From NCBI GenBank assembly GCA_002314875.1, contig DCHS01000041.1, forward strand, positions 1 to 11,799: a stretch of 11,799 nucleotides of DNA. Reading direction: 5' to 3'. Positions 1 through 8,395 of this stretch are shown one piece after another. Position numbers and translations under genes: made by a program. The stretch's first letter is position 1, and each line of letters starts with the position of its first letter. Origin of the DNA: Prevotellaceae bacterium UBA1746. GTDB lineage: Bacteria > Bacteroidota > Bacteroidia > Bacteroidales > Bacteroidaceae. Below the pieces are notes generated by a model that ran no database searches, was not told where the DNA came from, and saw only the letters and a program-made list of their open reading frames with translations.

Positions 1-1008
1 GGTATAACCGCGATGGCCACCGACTTCGGTGAGTTCCTCCAAACCGGGAATTTCCAGGCGCCAGCCTTCGTCATCGGCAAGATGAAGATGGAGGACATTG
101 AGTTTGTAGGACGCCATGAGGGCAATCATCTTCCGGATATTTTCCACGGAAACATAGTTTCGGGAGATATCGAGCATGAAACCGCGGTATTCGAGATCGG
201 GATAGTCCACGATGGTCTGGCAGAGGATTTTTTCGCTATTGCTCTTCAAAAGACTCTTGTAGGTCTGCAAGCCATTGAAGAGACCATGGTCGGTCTCTGC
301 GGTCAGGGTAATGCCTTCCTTATTGATCACAAGACGGTAGCCTTCTTCCTTCTGAAGGGGCGTCACCAGTTCGGGAACTTCGCCCTTGACCTGTTTCACC
401 GCCTCAACTTCGAGGGCGGGACGATAATCGTGTTCCACCTCGCGGATCTTCACACTGGGGAGAGTGCCGTAGGGTTCAACCTTTCTTAGCTGAGCGTTCT
501 GGTCATAGACGCGCTCAGCGTAAGCCGTCATCGCCTGGATATCGACGGGAGCGGCGTGGGTCGTCAGGGTGATAGCATGGGGCTTTCTCCCGCTGATAAC
601 CATGAAGGCTCCTTCGGGCTCCTGGGAAATATTGGTGGTCTGGGCTTCAACGGAGAAATGGATCACGATGGAATCGTGGGGAATCAAATAAGCAAATTGC
701 TCCGTGGGGGAAATCTTGTAATAACCGGCCTTCACCGCAGAAATTTTAACTTCTGATGATTCCACGCGGATGATGTTCCGGGGAAGCTGGGAATAATAAA
801 CGGCCCAGTTCTCCCTCAGAACACGTGCGGAATTATTGACGAGGACAAACTTCTGGTCAACAAGCCCGGTTTCCGGATTCAGTCCGTAGTCGGTCCAAGT
901 GAGTGAGAACAAAGGTTTCCCACCCAACTCGGAACACGACACGAGAATCAAGACGGTCCATAGGCTCAGCAGAAGCGTCAGGACACCTTTTTTCATTTTC
1001 ATAGACAT
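1..1008 (-). CDS. Chitobiase-like GH20 beta-N-acetylhexosaminidase, lipoprotein (partial, C-terminus beyond window)
   Basis: Predicted exo-acting enzyme that removes terminal beta-linked GlcNAc or GalNAc from glycans at the cell envelope. The 336 visible residues start with a lipoprotein signal (lipobox LVSC, Cys25). Residues about 33-140 resemble the CHB_HEX carbohydrate-binding domain of chitobiases (NWAVYYSQLPRNI, then YYKISPTEQF). Residues about 176-270 resemble the GH20b domain (GYRLVINKEGITLTAE, GLFNGLQTY). From about 273 the GH20 TIM barrel begins with YRGFMLDISRNY, KLNVLHLHLADDEGWRLEI and PGLEELTEVGG. The catalytic Asp-Glu pair lies beyond the left edge and cannot be checked. In-frame ATGs are at 1008, 1002 and 996; I chose the first, and all leave the signal peptide intact. 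It follows the upstream lipoprotein gene after 37 bases, so it is probably the distal part of the same operon. The family is secure; the exact substrate is inferred. Confidence 0.9.
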   Translation of the reverse strand, partial: MSMKMKKGVLTLLLSLWTVLILVSCSELGGKPLFSLTWTDYGLNPETGLVDQKFVLVNNSARVLRENWAVYYSQLPRNIIRVESSEVKISAVKAGYYKISPTEQFAYLIPHDSIVIHFSVEAQTTNISQEPEGAFMVISGRKPHAITLTTHAAPVDIQAMTAYAERVYDQNAQLRKVEPYGTLPSVKIREVEHDYRPALEVEAVKQVKGEVPELVTPLQKEEGYRLVINKEGITLTAETDHGLFNGLQTYKSLLKSNSEKILCQTIVDYPDLEYRGFMLDISRNYVSVENIRKMIALMASYKLNVLHLHLADDEGWRLEIPGLEELTEVGGHRGYT

Positions 1009-1045
1009 AAACTGTTGTCGCCCTAATATAAGAGCCTTCAGGGAA

Positions 1046-2428
1046 TTAGTCGCCGATGCGCTTGACGGTCAGGGTTTCCTTGCCAACGCCTCCGGTATTA
1101 TCGAAGGTGAGACGGTAGTAGCCGGCAACAAAGTCGGGACCGCTGGTGAAACCATTGGATTGAGAGATGAGGAAACCAGTGTTGTCACCAAGGATGCTGC
1201 CTTCATAGAGCAACATACCGAGGCCCTTGCCCCATTCGTGATCGGAATAGATTTCCACCTCGAAGGAACTCCACTTATGGTCGGGATTGAGATAAACCGT
1301 ACACTGGTACTTGTGGGAATCAATCTTGACGAGGTAACCCATCTGGGTGATATCTTCCAAATTCCAGCCGTCGGCATCGGAATAGTAGCTGTTCCACTGG
1401 GAAGCGCAGGTGAAGCCGTGGCCGACGAGCCAGTAGCAGTCGGGAGCGTTTTCGGCAGAACGGTAAACCCAGATGTAGTTGAACTTCTTGGAGTAGGTAA
1501 TCTGCCATTCGCCACTGTCGCGGAGGAAGGTCAGGGTACCGTCGTCATTGAGTTCGAAGAAGTCGCGGTTGTAAGCGCCGGCGATATCGTCGAAGCCGTT
1601 CACGGTGTATCGCTTGCCCTTTTCGAAGGTTCCCACACCATTGAAGAGACCGAGTTCGTTGACAAGCTGGAGATCGCCGATGGCATAATCCTGGCTTTCG
1701 CCGACAACACCAAGTTCGAAGGTCAGGGTATTGAAGGTAACGCGGTCAATGCGCCAACCGGTGAAGTTAAAGGTAAAACCAGCACCCGTGCCGTCGATGA
1801 GTTCAGCGTTGTTCGGGGTCTCGGAAGCACCCCAGATGAATTCAGCGTCGTCGAGATTCTTCGCGGAAGCTATCTTTGCCGTAAATTCCTGAGGATAAGA
1901 GCCCTTGGTGCTCTCGTAGAGGTATTCGTTGGAAGCACTGCGACGCATGGTGACCACCTTGCCGTCGGGCATGTAGAGATAGAGCGAATTGGGGAGGTTG
2001 GGACGCTCGAGGGTGAAACTGGTGGAAACGCTGGCCTCGTCGCCTTCGACGTTGATGGCGGTCAGCGTGAGTTGGGCCTCAGCGGTTTCAAGACCAGCCT
2101 TGAACGGAAGGACGAGGTTGTGGTCAACGATTTCTGCGGAGTTGCCCTTGGTGCGGATGGATTCCTTATAGAGGACGGCATCGCCGGACTGGACTTTCAC
2201 CTCGAGGGTGGAAAGGGGCGTCTTTTCGTCGCTGACTTTCACGGAGAAATGGAATTCTTCGTTGGCTTTCACGGCACCCTCCGTGGAGAGCTGCAAACCG
2301 CTCAGCGTGGGGGTGGAATGGGGATAGACCACACGGAAACTGTCTTCAATGCAGGATGAGAACAGGCCGGCTCCTAAAGCAAGGGTCAGGAGCGCTGAGG
2401 TCAGATATGATGAGATCTTGTTTGTCAT
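1046..2428 (-). CDS. SusE/SusF-position surface glycan-binding lipoprotein
   Basis: A 460-residue lipoprotein in the position, directly after susD, where SusE/F-type surface glycan-binding proteins are encoded. The signal peptide ends in lipobox FSSC with Cys26, followed by IEDSF. Residues about 37-142 look like an all-beta Ig-like domain ending in SVSTSFTLERP. The middle (about 143-315) and C-terminal part (about 316-460) are beta-rich with many Trp, Tyr and Phe (WNSYYSDADGWNLEDI, DHKWSSFEVEIYSDHEWGKGL), as expected of carbohydrate-binding surfaces. The layout recalls the DUF5016-DUF5125-DUF5121 lipoproteins of Bacteroidetes PULs, but I name these from memory and not from a search. The frame is open up to an ATG at 2512, but that start would put 28 residues encoded by a tandem repeat before the signal peptide, so 2428 is preferred. 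Probably outer-leaflet, helping SusC/D capture substrate. Confidence 0.82.
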   Translation of the reverse strand: MTNKISSYLTSALLTLALGAGLFSSCIEDSFRVVYPHSTPTLSGLQLSTEGAVKANEEFHFSVKVSDEKTPLSTLEVKVQSGDAVLYKESIRTKGNSAEIVDHNLVLPFKAGLETAEAQLTLTAINVEGDEASVSTSFTLERPNLPNSLYLYMPDGKVVTMRRSASNEYLYESTKGSYPQEFTAKIASAKNLDDAEFIWGASETPNNAELIDGTGAGFTFNFTGWRIDRVTFNTLTFELGVVGESQDYAIGDLQLVNELGLFNGVGTFEKGKRYTVNGFDDIAGAYNRDFFELNDDGTLTFLRDSGEWQITYSKKFNYIWVYRSAENAPDCYWLVGHGFTCASQWNSYYSDADGWNLEDITQMGYLVKIDSHKYQCTVYLNPDHKWSSFEVEIYSDHEWGKGLGMLLYEGSILGDNTGFLISQSNGFTSGPDFVAGYYRLTFDNTGGVGKETLTVKRIGD

Positions 2429-2448
2429 GGGGGCATGAATTGGGGTTA

Positions 2449-2526
2449 ATATTTCGCAGCTGACGCTGCTCACACCGGAACGGACTGATATTTCGCAGCT
2501 CACGCTGCTCACACCGGAACGGACCG
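2449..2526. repeat. Two tandem 39-bp repeats, each with a GCAGC/GCTGC hairpin
   Basis: Copies at 2449-2487 and 2488-2526 differ at only two positions. Each contains GCAGC-N4-GCTGC (loop TGAC in one copy, TCAC in the other), so one difference falls in the loop and leaves the stem intact. They lie in the 125-base gap between the susD stop and the next lipoprotein start, ending 20 bases before that start. A partial echo (CAGCGGT and CCGTTCC/TTCCGTCC elements) continues to about 2552. Possible roles are mRNA processing or stability control inside the operon; this is inference. Confidence 0.8.
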
Positions 2527-2553
2527 CTGAAGGGGACGGAACCGCTGGGCGGC

Positions 2554-4050
2554 TTAGTAGCCTTCGTTCTGGATCAGGTTGGTGTTCTTGTCAAGCTCTT
2601 CCTGAGGGATGGGCCAGTGCTTATGGAACGCCTGGAGATCAGCGAAGATGTACTGACCACGGTGATCCTTGTGCTTGTGCATGACATCCAGCATGCGGTC
2701 GTTACGGACGAGGTCGTTCCAACGCTGGCCTTCCATGAAGAGTTCCAGCTGACGCTCGTTCTCGACAGCAAGACGGGCTTCGTCCTGACTCATCTCGAGA
2801 TTAAGAGCAGCGACGCCGGCACGCTGGCGGATTTCGTTCACAATCTCGATGGCCTCGCTGGAACGGTTCAGCTCAACGAGAGCCTCAGCCTTGAGGAGGA
2901 GAATGTCGGCGAGACGGAGGAGGATGATGTCTGAACTCTTCTCGCGGATCTTATAGGCGAAGGGATAGTTGTCTGCAGGCCAATAGGTGTTGTAAGGAGC
3001 GCTTTTCCAAATGATGCTGGAGGCATAGCGCTTGTCGTTCTCCTTATCGAACTTGGCAACGAGATCGTGGGTCGGGCAGCAGTAACGGCGCCAGGTAACG
3101 GAACCGTCGTCGGTCTCCTTGAGGAGGACCCAATAAGCCCAGTTGGGAGATTCTGCGGTGAAATACAATTCAAAGATACTCTCCGAGGTGAACTTGTTGG
3201 AAGGCTGCCAGAGATCGTCGAAATTCTCAACGAGACGATAGCCCTGCATGATGACGCGGTCGCAATAGTCAACCACCTTGCTATAGTCACGGCTGCTCTT
3301 GTCACCCATCGTGGCATAGACCTTGGCAAGAAGACTGAGGGCAGCACCCTGGGTAGCGGTATTGGAACCCTTGTTGTAAGCAGGGAGATACTCGATGGTC
3401 GTCTCGCTGAGGTCGTCGAGAATCTGCTGGTAAACTTCCTCCTCAGTACTGCGGGCAGGATACATGATGGGATAGAGTTCATCGAGATTGTCGGCGGTAA
3501 TGGTGGGGATGAGCTGGCGGACCATGGGAATACCACCCCACTGGCGGACCATTTCAAAATAAATCCACGCACGGATGAACTTCGCCTGGGCAATGACCTC
3601 GTTCTTCTCGTCGTCGGAGGCAATGCTGGAATCCATCAGCTTGGTATTCTCGATGACATTGGTAGCATTACCGGAAACGGACATATACTGAGACCACATC
3701 AGGGCGCTCTTGGCATTGGTAGCGGTCATCGTGAGCAGATCGACCTGTTCTTCGTTGATACCGTCACCACCCACATAGCAATTGTCGGCCTGAACATCCT
3801 GAGACATGTAGTTTTCCATTTCGTAAATATCGGTCTTGAAACCTTCATACGCACCCTGGAGTTCAGTCAGCGCCTCTTCGATGTTGGTATATTTTGATTT
3901 CAGCGCATCGCCACTCGTCGCTTCCTGGGTAAAGTCTGACTGCGGTTTTTCATCGAGGAAATCTGAGCAGGAAGACAAAATGCCAAGAGGAAGAACGAGA
4001 ACTGCGAATGACAGACAGGAAAATATATTCTTTTTCATACTTTTAGCCAT
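2554..4050 (-). CDS. susD: SusD/RagB family nutrient-binding outer-membrane lipoprotein
   Basis: SusD-like lipoprotein that caps the SusC transporter on the cell surface and delivers bound oligosaccharide to it. With the start at 4050 it has 498 residues, normal for the family. The signal peptide ends in lipobox LSSC with Cys28, followed by the typical SDFLDEKP. Family signs are the helical TPR-like segment with FIRAWIYFEMVRQWGGIPMV, the RSTEEEVYQQILDDL stretch, LRLADILLLKAEALVELNR, a VNEIRQRAGV motif, ERQLELFMEGQRWNDLVR, and the C-terminal HWPIPQEELDKNTNLIQNEGY. In-frame ATGs exist at 4068 (overlapping the susC stop by 14 bases), 4050 and 4038 (MKKNIF). I chose 4050, four bases after susC; 4038 is nearly as likely. 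The tight junction with susC shows co-transcription and probably translational coupling. The glycan bound cannot be read from the sequence. Confidence 0.93.
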   Translation of the reverse strand: MAKSMKKNIFSCLSFAVLVLPLGILSSCSDFLDEKPQSDFTQEATSGDALKSKYTNIEEALTELQGAYEGFKTDIYEMENYMSQDVQADNCYVGGDGINEEQVDLLTMTATNAKSALMWSQYMSVSGNATNVIENTKLMDSSIASDDEKNEVIAQAKFIRAWIYFEMVRQWGGIPMVRQLIPTITADNLDELYPIMYPARSTEEEVYQQILDDLSETTIEYLPAYNKGSNTATQGAALSLLAKVYATMGDKSSRDYSKVVDYCDRVIMQGYRLVENFDDLWQPSNKFTSESIFELYFTAESPNWAYWVLLKETDDGSVTWRRYCCPTHDLVAKFDKENDKRYASSIIWKSAPYNTYWPADNYPFAYKIREKSSDIILLRLADILLLKAEALVELNRSSEAIEIVNEIRQRAGVAALNLEMSQDEARLAVENERQLELFMEGQRWNDLVRNDRMLDVMHKHKDHRGQYIFADLQAFHKHWPIPQEELDKNTNLIQNEGY

Positions 4051-4054
4051 TTTA

Positions 4055-7000
4055 TCAGAATTCAACATTCAAACCAAAAATCACGGACTTTGACTGGGGA
4101 TAGGTTCCGTAGTCAATGCCGAGCTGGACAGAACTTGATCCATAAGCGTTAACTTCGGGATCGTAACCTCTGTAACGGGTCAGCGTCAGGAGATTCTGGG
4201 CGGTAGCGTAAGCCTGAAGACGGGAGAGTCTGACCTTCTTCAACCATGAGCGGTCAACATCGTAGGAAAGAGTCACGGTCTTGAAACGGAGGTAGGAACC
4301 GTCTTCGACGAAACGGGTGGAATTGTGGATGTTCGCAGAATTGCCGACTCTAGGAATGTCGGTCACCATACCGGGACGCTTCCAACGGTCGAGGACTGCG
4401 GTGGACTGGTTACGGAAGTCGAGCATCTCCTCCATATCAATGCGGGAAGCGTTGAAGATGTCGTTACCCTGACTTCCCTGGATGAAGACGGAGAGGCTGA
4501 TGCCCTTGTAACCGAAGGTGTTGGTCATACCATAGATGAAATCGGGCTGGGCACAACCGATGACGGTACGGTCGTTGGGATCGAGGGTTCCGTTTCCGTT
4601 CAAATCGGAATAGACGATGTCACCGGTTTCAGGATCGACTCCTTCTGAAATATAGCCGAAGAAGGAACCGAGGGGAAGGCCTTCCTTCAAAATAATGGCT
4701 GCCTCACGGTTTTCATAGATGGAAGCATAGTAATACACCTTGTTCAAACCCAACTTGGTGAGTTTGTTGCGGTTAAGGGAGATGTTGAAATCGGTGTTCC
4801 AGGTAAAGGCACCCTTGAGGTTGTGGGTAGAAAGATTGAATTCGAGACCCTTGTTGACCATCTCACCATCGTTGCGGGTAATACCGCCGGGGAGATTGAC
4901 ATTGTCGGGAAGACTGATGGTCAAAAGGAGATCGGTGGTGTGCTTATAATAAACATCAGCGGAGAAAATGACGCGCTCACCGAACAAAGAGAGGTCGATA
5001 CCGGCGTTCAACTGTTCGGTCTTTTCCCAAGTAAGTTCCTTGTTGGCAGCAGAATAAGCGGTGATGGCCATTCCTGGATAGAGATTTTCCTCGGTAGGAG
5101 CCACACGGCTGGCTGACATATGGGCAAGATAGGAATAGTTGCCAATGCCACCCTGGTTACCATTCATACCCCAACCGGCACGAATCTTGAAATCATCGAG
5201 CCAGCTCTTGGAACCTTCCATGAATTCTTCGGAAGAAAGACGCCAACCAGCACTGACGGAGGGGAAGAAACCCCAGCGGTGACCCTCGGCAAAGCGGGAG
5301 CTACCGTCCGCACGGAAATTGGCGGTGAGAAGATAGCGGCTGTCGTAGTTATAGGCAATACGGCCAAGGAAAGAGGCCAGAGACCATGCAGCAGCAGAAC
5401 TGTTCACACCGTCCTTGTCAATCTGGTTGGCAGCAGAGATGCCGACGAGTTCGGGATAGGACATCGTCATATCGAAACCGGCGAGGCTGGAGGAGTTGTA
5501 CTGCGCATGCTCCTGGGTAGCACCACCCATCAAACTGAAATTATGGTTCTGAACGGAGAAATCGTAGGTCAGGATGTTTTCCCAAAGCCACTCGAAATTA
5601 CGCGCCCAACTTTCTTCGGTACGTCCCTTGGAGGCACGACCGTCGGAGGTGGAGGTAGGATCGAGGTAGTAGTTCCAATGTTCGTTGTAGAGGTCAACGT
5701 CGAAGGTGCTCTTGAGCGCCAGACCCTTGGCGAGATGGATGACAGCACCGATGGAGCCCTTGAAAAGGTCGGTACGGGTGCAGTTGTCAGCAGCATTGGC
5801 AGCAAAGGGATTGAGGATGCGGGAACCATAGGACTCCTCGTCATACTGACCGGGAACATCGGGATTCCACTCCTGCATGTAGGGAGGGGTGTTAATGACG
5901 GAGAGAATGGAACCGCCACGCATGGCAGAACGGCTCTCGCCAACCCAATTTCCCTTGGTATTTGAGTAGGAAACGTTGGCCAGGAGATCAAGCCAGTCGG
6001 ACTGCTTACCGTCAATGTTGGCACGGAAGTTATAGCGCTGATAATGAGACTTCTCAACGATACCCTTCTCGTCGGAATAACCTCCGGAGATGTAGTATTT
6101 GAGTTTCTCGCTACCGTTCTGGAGCGCCAGCTGATAGTTCTGGCTGACACCAGTCTTAAAGAAGGTGTCGGTCCAGTCGGTATAGCGGTTCTCGGATTCG
6201 GGGATGGTGGGAACGGCGGTCGTCACAAGGGACAATTCCTGCATGAGTTCCTTGTACTGCTCGGTATTCAGGGCATCAATCTTGCGACCGAGCTTGGAGA
6301 TACCGGCATAGGCATTGAAGGTGACCTTTGACATGCCTTCCTTACCGCGCTTGGTGGTGATGAGGACAACGCCGTTGGCAGCACGGGCACCGTAGATGGC
6401 TGCAGAGGATGCATCCTTCAGCACCTGCATGCTGAGGATGTCGTTGGCAGAAAGGTCAGAGATATTGTCGGTGGGAATACCATCAACAACATAGAGGGGT
6501 TCGTTGGAAGCGAGGACGGAGGTTGCACCACGGACGCGGACACTGACGCCGGCACCGGGAGAACCGGAGGGCTGGGTTACCTGCACACCGGCTGCCTTTC
6601 CCTCGAGAGCCTGAGCTGCTGACATGATGGGACGCTGATCGAGGTCCTCGGTAGACACAACGGAAACAGCAGTCGTAATGTCCTTGCGCTTCATGGTACC
6701 ATAACCGATGACAACAACCTCGTTCAGGGCGAAATTCTTCTCTTTCATCACTATATTATAAATAGAGGAGTCGCCAACCTTGGTCTTATGATCTTCAAAA
6801 CCGATGTATGAAAACTGTACAGTAACGCCTTCGGGAACATCAAGGGCGTATTTTCCAGCGCCGTCGGAGGTGGTTCCAACGCCTAAGCCGAGGGCAACGA
6901 TGGAAACACCTGACAACGTTTCGCCGGTAGCATCAGTGATGACGCCGGAAATGCGCTTGGTCTGCTTAACGCTTTCTTTCTTAGAACTTTCAGCGGGAGC

Positions 7001-7309
7001 AGCCTTTTCAGAAATCACTACCTGCTTATTGCCCTCGATAGCATAAGAAAGGCGGGTGTTCTTCAGCAATCTGTCAAGGAAAGTCTCCATTTTCTCGTTC
7101 TTTGCCTTGATGGTTACTTTCTTGTTCAGATCGGCGAGGTTATCAGCAAAGAAAACACTGTACCCCGAAGTTTTCTCAACGGTCTGCAGTACTTGTCGAA
7201 CGGTTTGCCCTTTGACATCCACCGTAACCTGGGCGGAGGCGCAGAGTGTGGCCATGGCGAAGACAAATACCAGACATACTCTTGAAAGTAAGGAATGCAT
7301 TTGTTTCAT
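4055..7309 (-). CDS. susC: SusC/RagA family TonB-dependent transporter with N-terminal STN signalling domain
   Basis: Outer-membrane TonB-dependent transporter, 1084 residues. Signal peptide is about 1-26 (ASA before Gln27). Residues about 28-101 form an STN (secretin/TonB N-terminal) domain (VTVDVKGQTVRQVLQTVEK, then VTIKAKNEKMETFLDRLL). About 119-195 is a carboxypeptidase regulatory-like domain (ISGVITDATGETLSGVSI). A NEVVVIGYGTMKRKD segment at about 196-209 is the usual SusC junction before the plug (about 209-325; QALEGKAAGVQV, VRVRGATS, LYVVDGIP, VLKDASSAAIYGARAANGVVLITTKRG). The rest is a 22-strand-type barrel ending in FGLNVEF with terminal Phe. In this family an STN domain marks a transducer: it contacts the periplasmic part of a FecR anti-sigma factor, and a fecR gene lies immediately upstream. 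It forms the importer with the overlapping susD. Confidence 0.96.
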   Translation of the reverse strand: MKQMHSLLSRVCLVFVFAMATLCASAQVTVDVKGQTVRQVLQTVEKTSGYSVFFADNLADLNKKVTIKAKNEKMETFLDRLLKNTRLSYAIEGNKQVVISEKAAPAESSKKESVKQTKRISGVITDATGETLSGVSIVALGLGVGTTSDGAGKYALDVPEGVTVQFSYIGFEDHKTKVGDSSIYNIVMKEKNFALNEVVVIGYGTMKRKDITTAVSVVSTEDLDQRPIMSAAQALEGKAAGVQVTQPSGSPGAGVSVRVRGATSVLASNEPLYVVDGIPTDNISDLSANDILSMQVLKDASSAAIYGARAANGVVLITTKRGKEGMSKVTFNAYAGISKLGRKIDALNTEQYKELMQELSLVTTAVPTIPESENRYTDWTDTFFKTGVSQNYQLALQNGSEKLKYYISGGYSDEKGIVEKSHYQRYNFRANIDGKQSDWLDLLANVSYSNTKGNWVGESRSAMRGGSILSVINTPPYMQEWNPDVPGQYDEESYGSRILNPFAANAADNCTRTDLFKGSIGAVIHLAKGLALKSTFDVDLYNEHWNYYLDPTSTSDGRASKGRTEESWARNFEWLWENILTYDFSVQNHNFSLMGGATQEHAQYNSSSLAGFDMTMSYPELVGISAANQIDKDGVNSSAAAWSLASFLGRIAYNYDSRYLLTANFRADGSSRFAEGHRWGFFPSVSAGWRLSSEEFMEGSKSWLDDFKIRAGWGMNGNQGGIGNYSYLAHMSASRVAPTEENLYPGMAITAYSAANKELTWEKTEQLNAGIDLSLFGERVIFSADVYYKHTTDLLLTISLPDNVNLPGGITRNDGEMVNKGLEFNLSTHNLKGAFTWNTDFNISLNRNKLTKLGLNKVYYYASIYENREAAIILKEGLPLGSFFGYISEGVDPETGDIVYSDLNGNGTLDPNDRTVIGCAQPDFIYGMTNTFGYKGISLSVFIQGSQGNDIFNASRIDMEEMLDFRNQSTAVLDRWKRPGMVTDIPRVGNSANIHNSTRFVEDGSYLRFKTVTLSYDVDRSWLKKVRLSRLQAYATAQNLLTLTRYRGYDPEVNAYGSSSVQLGIDYGTYPQSKSVIFGLNVEF

Positions 7310-7348
7310 AATCAGTTATTTTTGGTTTTTCTTTTTACGTATTGTAGG

Positions 7349-8344
7349 TCAATGTCTCTCACTGATGATGACCACGCCGTCCTTGATACGGTAGTCCAAG
7401 GGGTAGGTCATGCTGATGATGTGGAGAATGTTGTTCATACCGGTATTGGTGATGGAGCCCGAGAAGGTGATGTCACCGATGTTCTCGGTATCGAAGATGA
7501 TGGGGGTACCGTACATGCGCTCGATTTCCTTGGCAATCTCTTTCAGAGGAGTGTTCTTGAAATAGAAAGCATCGCGCATCCAGGCTGCCGCCTCGCGTTC
7601 GTCGGTGAACTTGCTCCGTTCCACCTTTCCGCTCTTCACATTGAAGATAACCTGATCATTGGGCAGGAGGATTTCGCGCTCGTTATCGGCGGTCACCTCG
7701 ACCTTTCCCTGAATGAGGGAGGCAATGACGGTGGACTCTTCTTGGTAGCCTCGTACCGTGAAGGCAGTTCCCAAGGCCTTGACGGACATACCGTTGCAGG
7801 CAACGACGAAGGGCTTTCCGGGATTCTTCGCCACCTTGAAATAGGCTTCGCCCTCGAGATAGACGCGGCGGTCCTTATTGTCGTAGTTGCCGGTATAGTA
7901 GAATTTCGTTCCGGAGTTGAGCCACACCTCGCTGCCGTCGGGAAGGGTAATCTTCGCCTTCTGGCCGCGGTTCACGGTGGTCATATAATGCTCGGCCTCG
8001 GCGAGCTGTCCGCTGTGGTGCTGTGACCACAGATAGGTCAGGGCGCTGGAGGTGATGACGAAGAAGAGGACGGCGGCTATCTTTCTGAAGATAAGGGGAA
8101 TGGAGGACTTTTGCTTGGCAAAGTCCATTCCCGTCTCGTCTTCGATATTTCCGAGAATTTCATCGGCAACATCGCCGTCAATTGCTGTCGTAGCATCGAG
8201 CCAGCGGCTCTTACAAGCAGAATCGAATTCTTTCTGCCCTTCGTCGCTCTCTAACCATTCCGAGAGCTGCTGATCTTCGTCGGCGTTATCAAGTCCGTTG
8301 AAGACCTTCTTCAATAATTCGAGATTCTTTTCTGTGTTGTTCAT
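7349..8344 (-). CDS. fecR: FecR family anti-sigma factor (inner-membrane signal transducer)
   Basis: Single-pass inner-membrane anti-sigma factor, 331 residues. The cytoplasmic N-terminal part (1-87) would hold the ECF sigma factor. One membrane helix lies at about 88-106 (KIAAVLFFVITSSALTYLW). The periplasmic FecR domain is about 121-218 (TVNRGQKAKITLPDGSEVWLNSGTKF, RRVYLEGEAYFKVAKNPGKPFVV, VKALGTAFTVRGY). The C-terminal DUF4974-type domain, about 258-329, contains FYFKNTPLKEIAKEIERMYG, an STN-like fold. I chose ATG 8344 over the longer frame from 8377: the extra 11 residues would be read from a promoter-like sequence at 8360-8391 and look non-native. The neighbouring sigma gene and the STN domain of the downstream transporter complete a Fec-type trans-envelope relay. 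A copy of the sequence found before the sigma gene sits 15 bases before this start. Confidence 0.95.
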   Translation of the reverse strand: MNNTEKNLELLKKVFNGLDNADEDQQLSEWLESDEGQKEFDSACKSRWLDATTAIDGDVADEILGNIEDETGMDFAKQKSSIPLIFRKIAAVLFFVITSSALTYLWSQHHSGQLAEAEHYMTTVNRGQKAKITLPDGSEVWLNSGTKFYYTGNYDNKDRRVYLEGEAYFKVAKNPGKPFVVACNGMSVKALGTAFTVRGYQEESTVIASLIQGKVEVTADNEREILLPNDQVIFNVKSGKVERSKFTDEREAAAWMRDAFYFKNTPLKEIAKEIERMYGTPIIFDTENIGDITFSGSITNTGMNNILHIISMTYPLDYRIKDGVVIISERH

Positions 8345-8359
8345 ATCGTGCTTTTTCTT

Positions 8360-8391
8360 ATAATATGCATAACTCACCTCTTCCGCCTACA
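8360..8391 (-). promoter_or_regulatory. Putative ECF-sigma promoter of fecR-susCD operon (copy 2)
   Basis: On the minus strand TGTAGGC (8391-8385), 15 bases, then TGCATATTAT (8369-8360), ending 15 bases before the fecR ATG. Both boxes and the spacer length are identical to the copy before the sigma gene, while the spacer sequence differs, which is how a -35/-10 promoter should look. The assignment to this ECF sigma is inference. Confidence 0.65.
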
Positions 8392-8395
8392 AAAA

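Noticed and set aside
899..2359. Long plus-strand frame of 486 codons opposite the surface lipoprotein gene
   Set aside because: Antisense shadow. The minus-strand frame has a lipoprotein signal, operon context and domain-like composition; this one has no recognisable motif and no promoter.
2429..2512. Longer start for the surface lipoprotein at 2512
   Set aside because: The 28 extra residues are encoded by the tandem 39-bp repeat and would bury the lipoprotein signal peptide.
3067..3897. Plus-strand frame opposite susD
   Set aside because: Shadow of a well-supported SusD coding region; low-complexity Gly/Val/Ile-rich translation.
5120..5965. Plus-strand frame opposite susC
   Set aside because: Shadow of the SusC barrel, whose conserved sequence is on the other strand.
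7343..7349. A third ECF-type box, TGTAGGT, before susC
   Set aside because: It is on the plus strand, opposite to susC, and has no TGCATATTAT partner at the 15-base distance.
7295..8026. Plus-strand frame opposite fecR
   Set aside because: Shadow of fecR; the minus strand carries clear FecR and DUF4974-type motifs.
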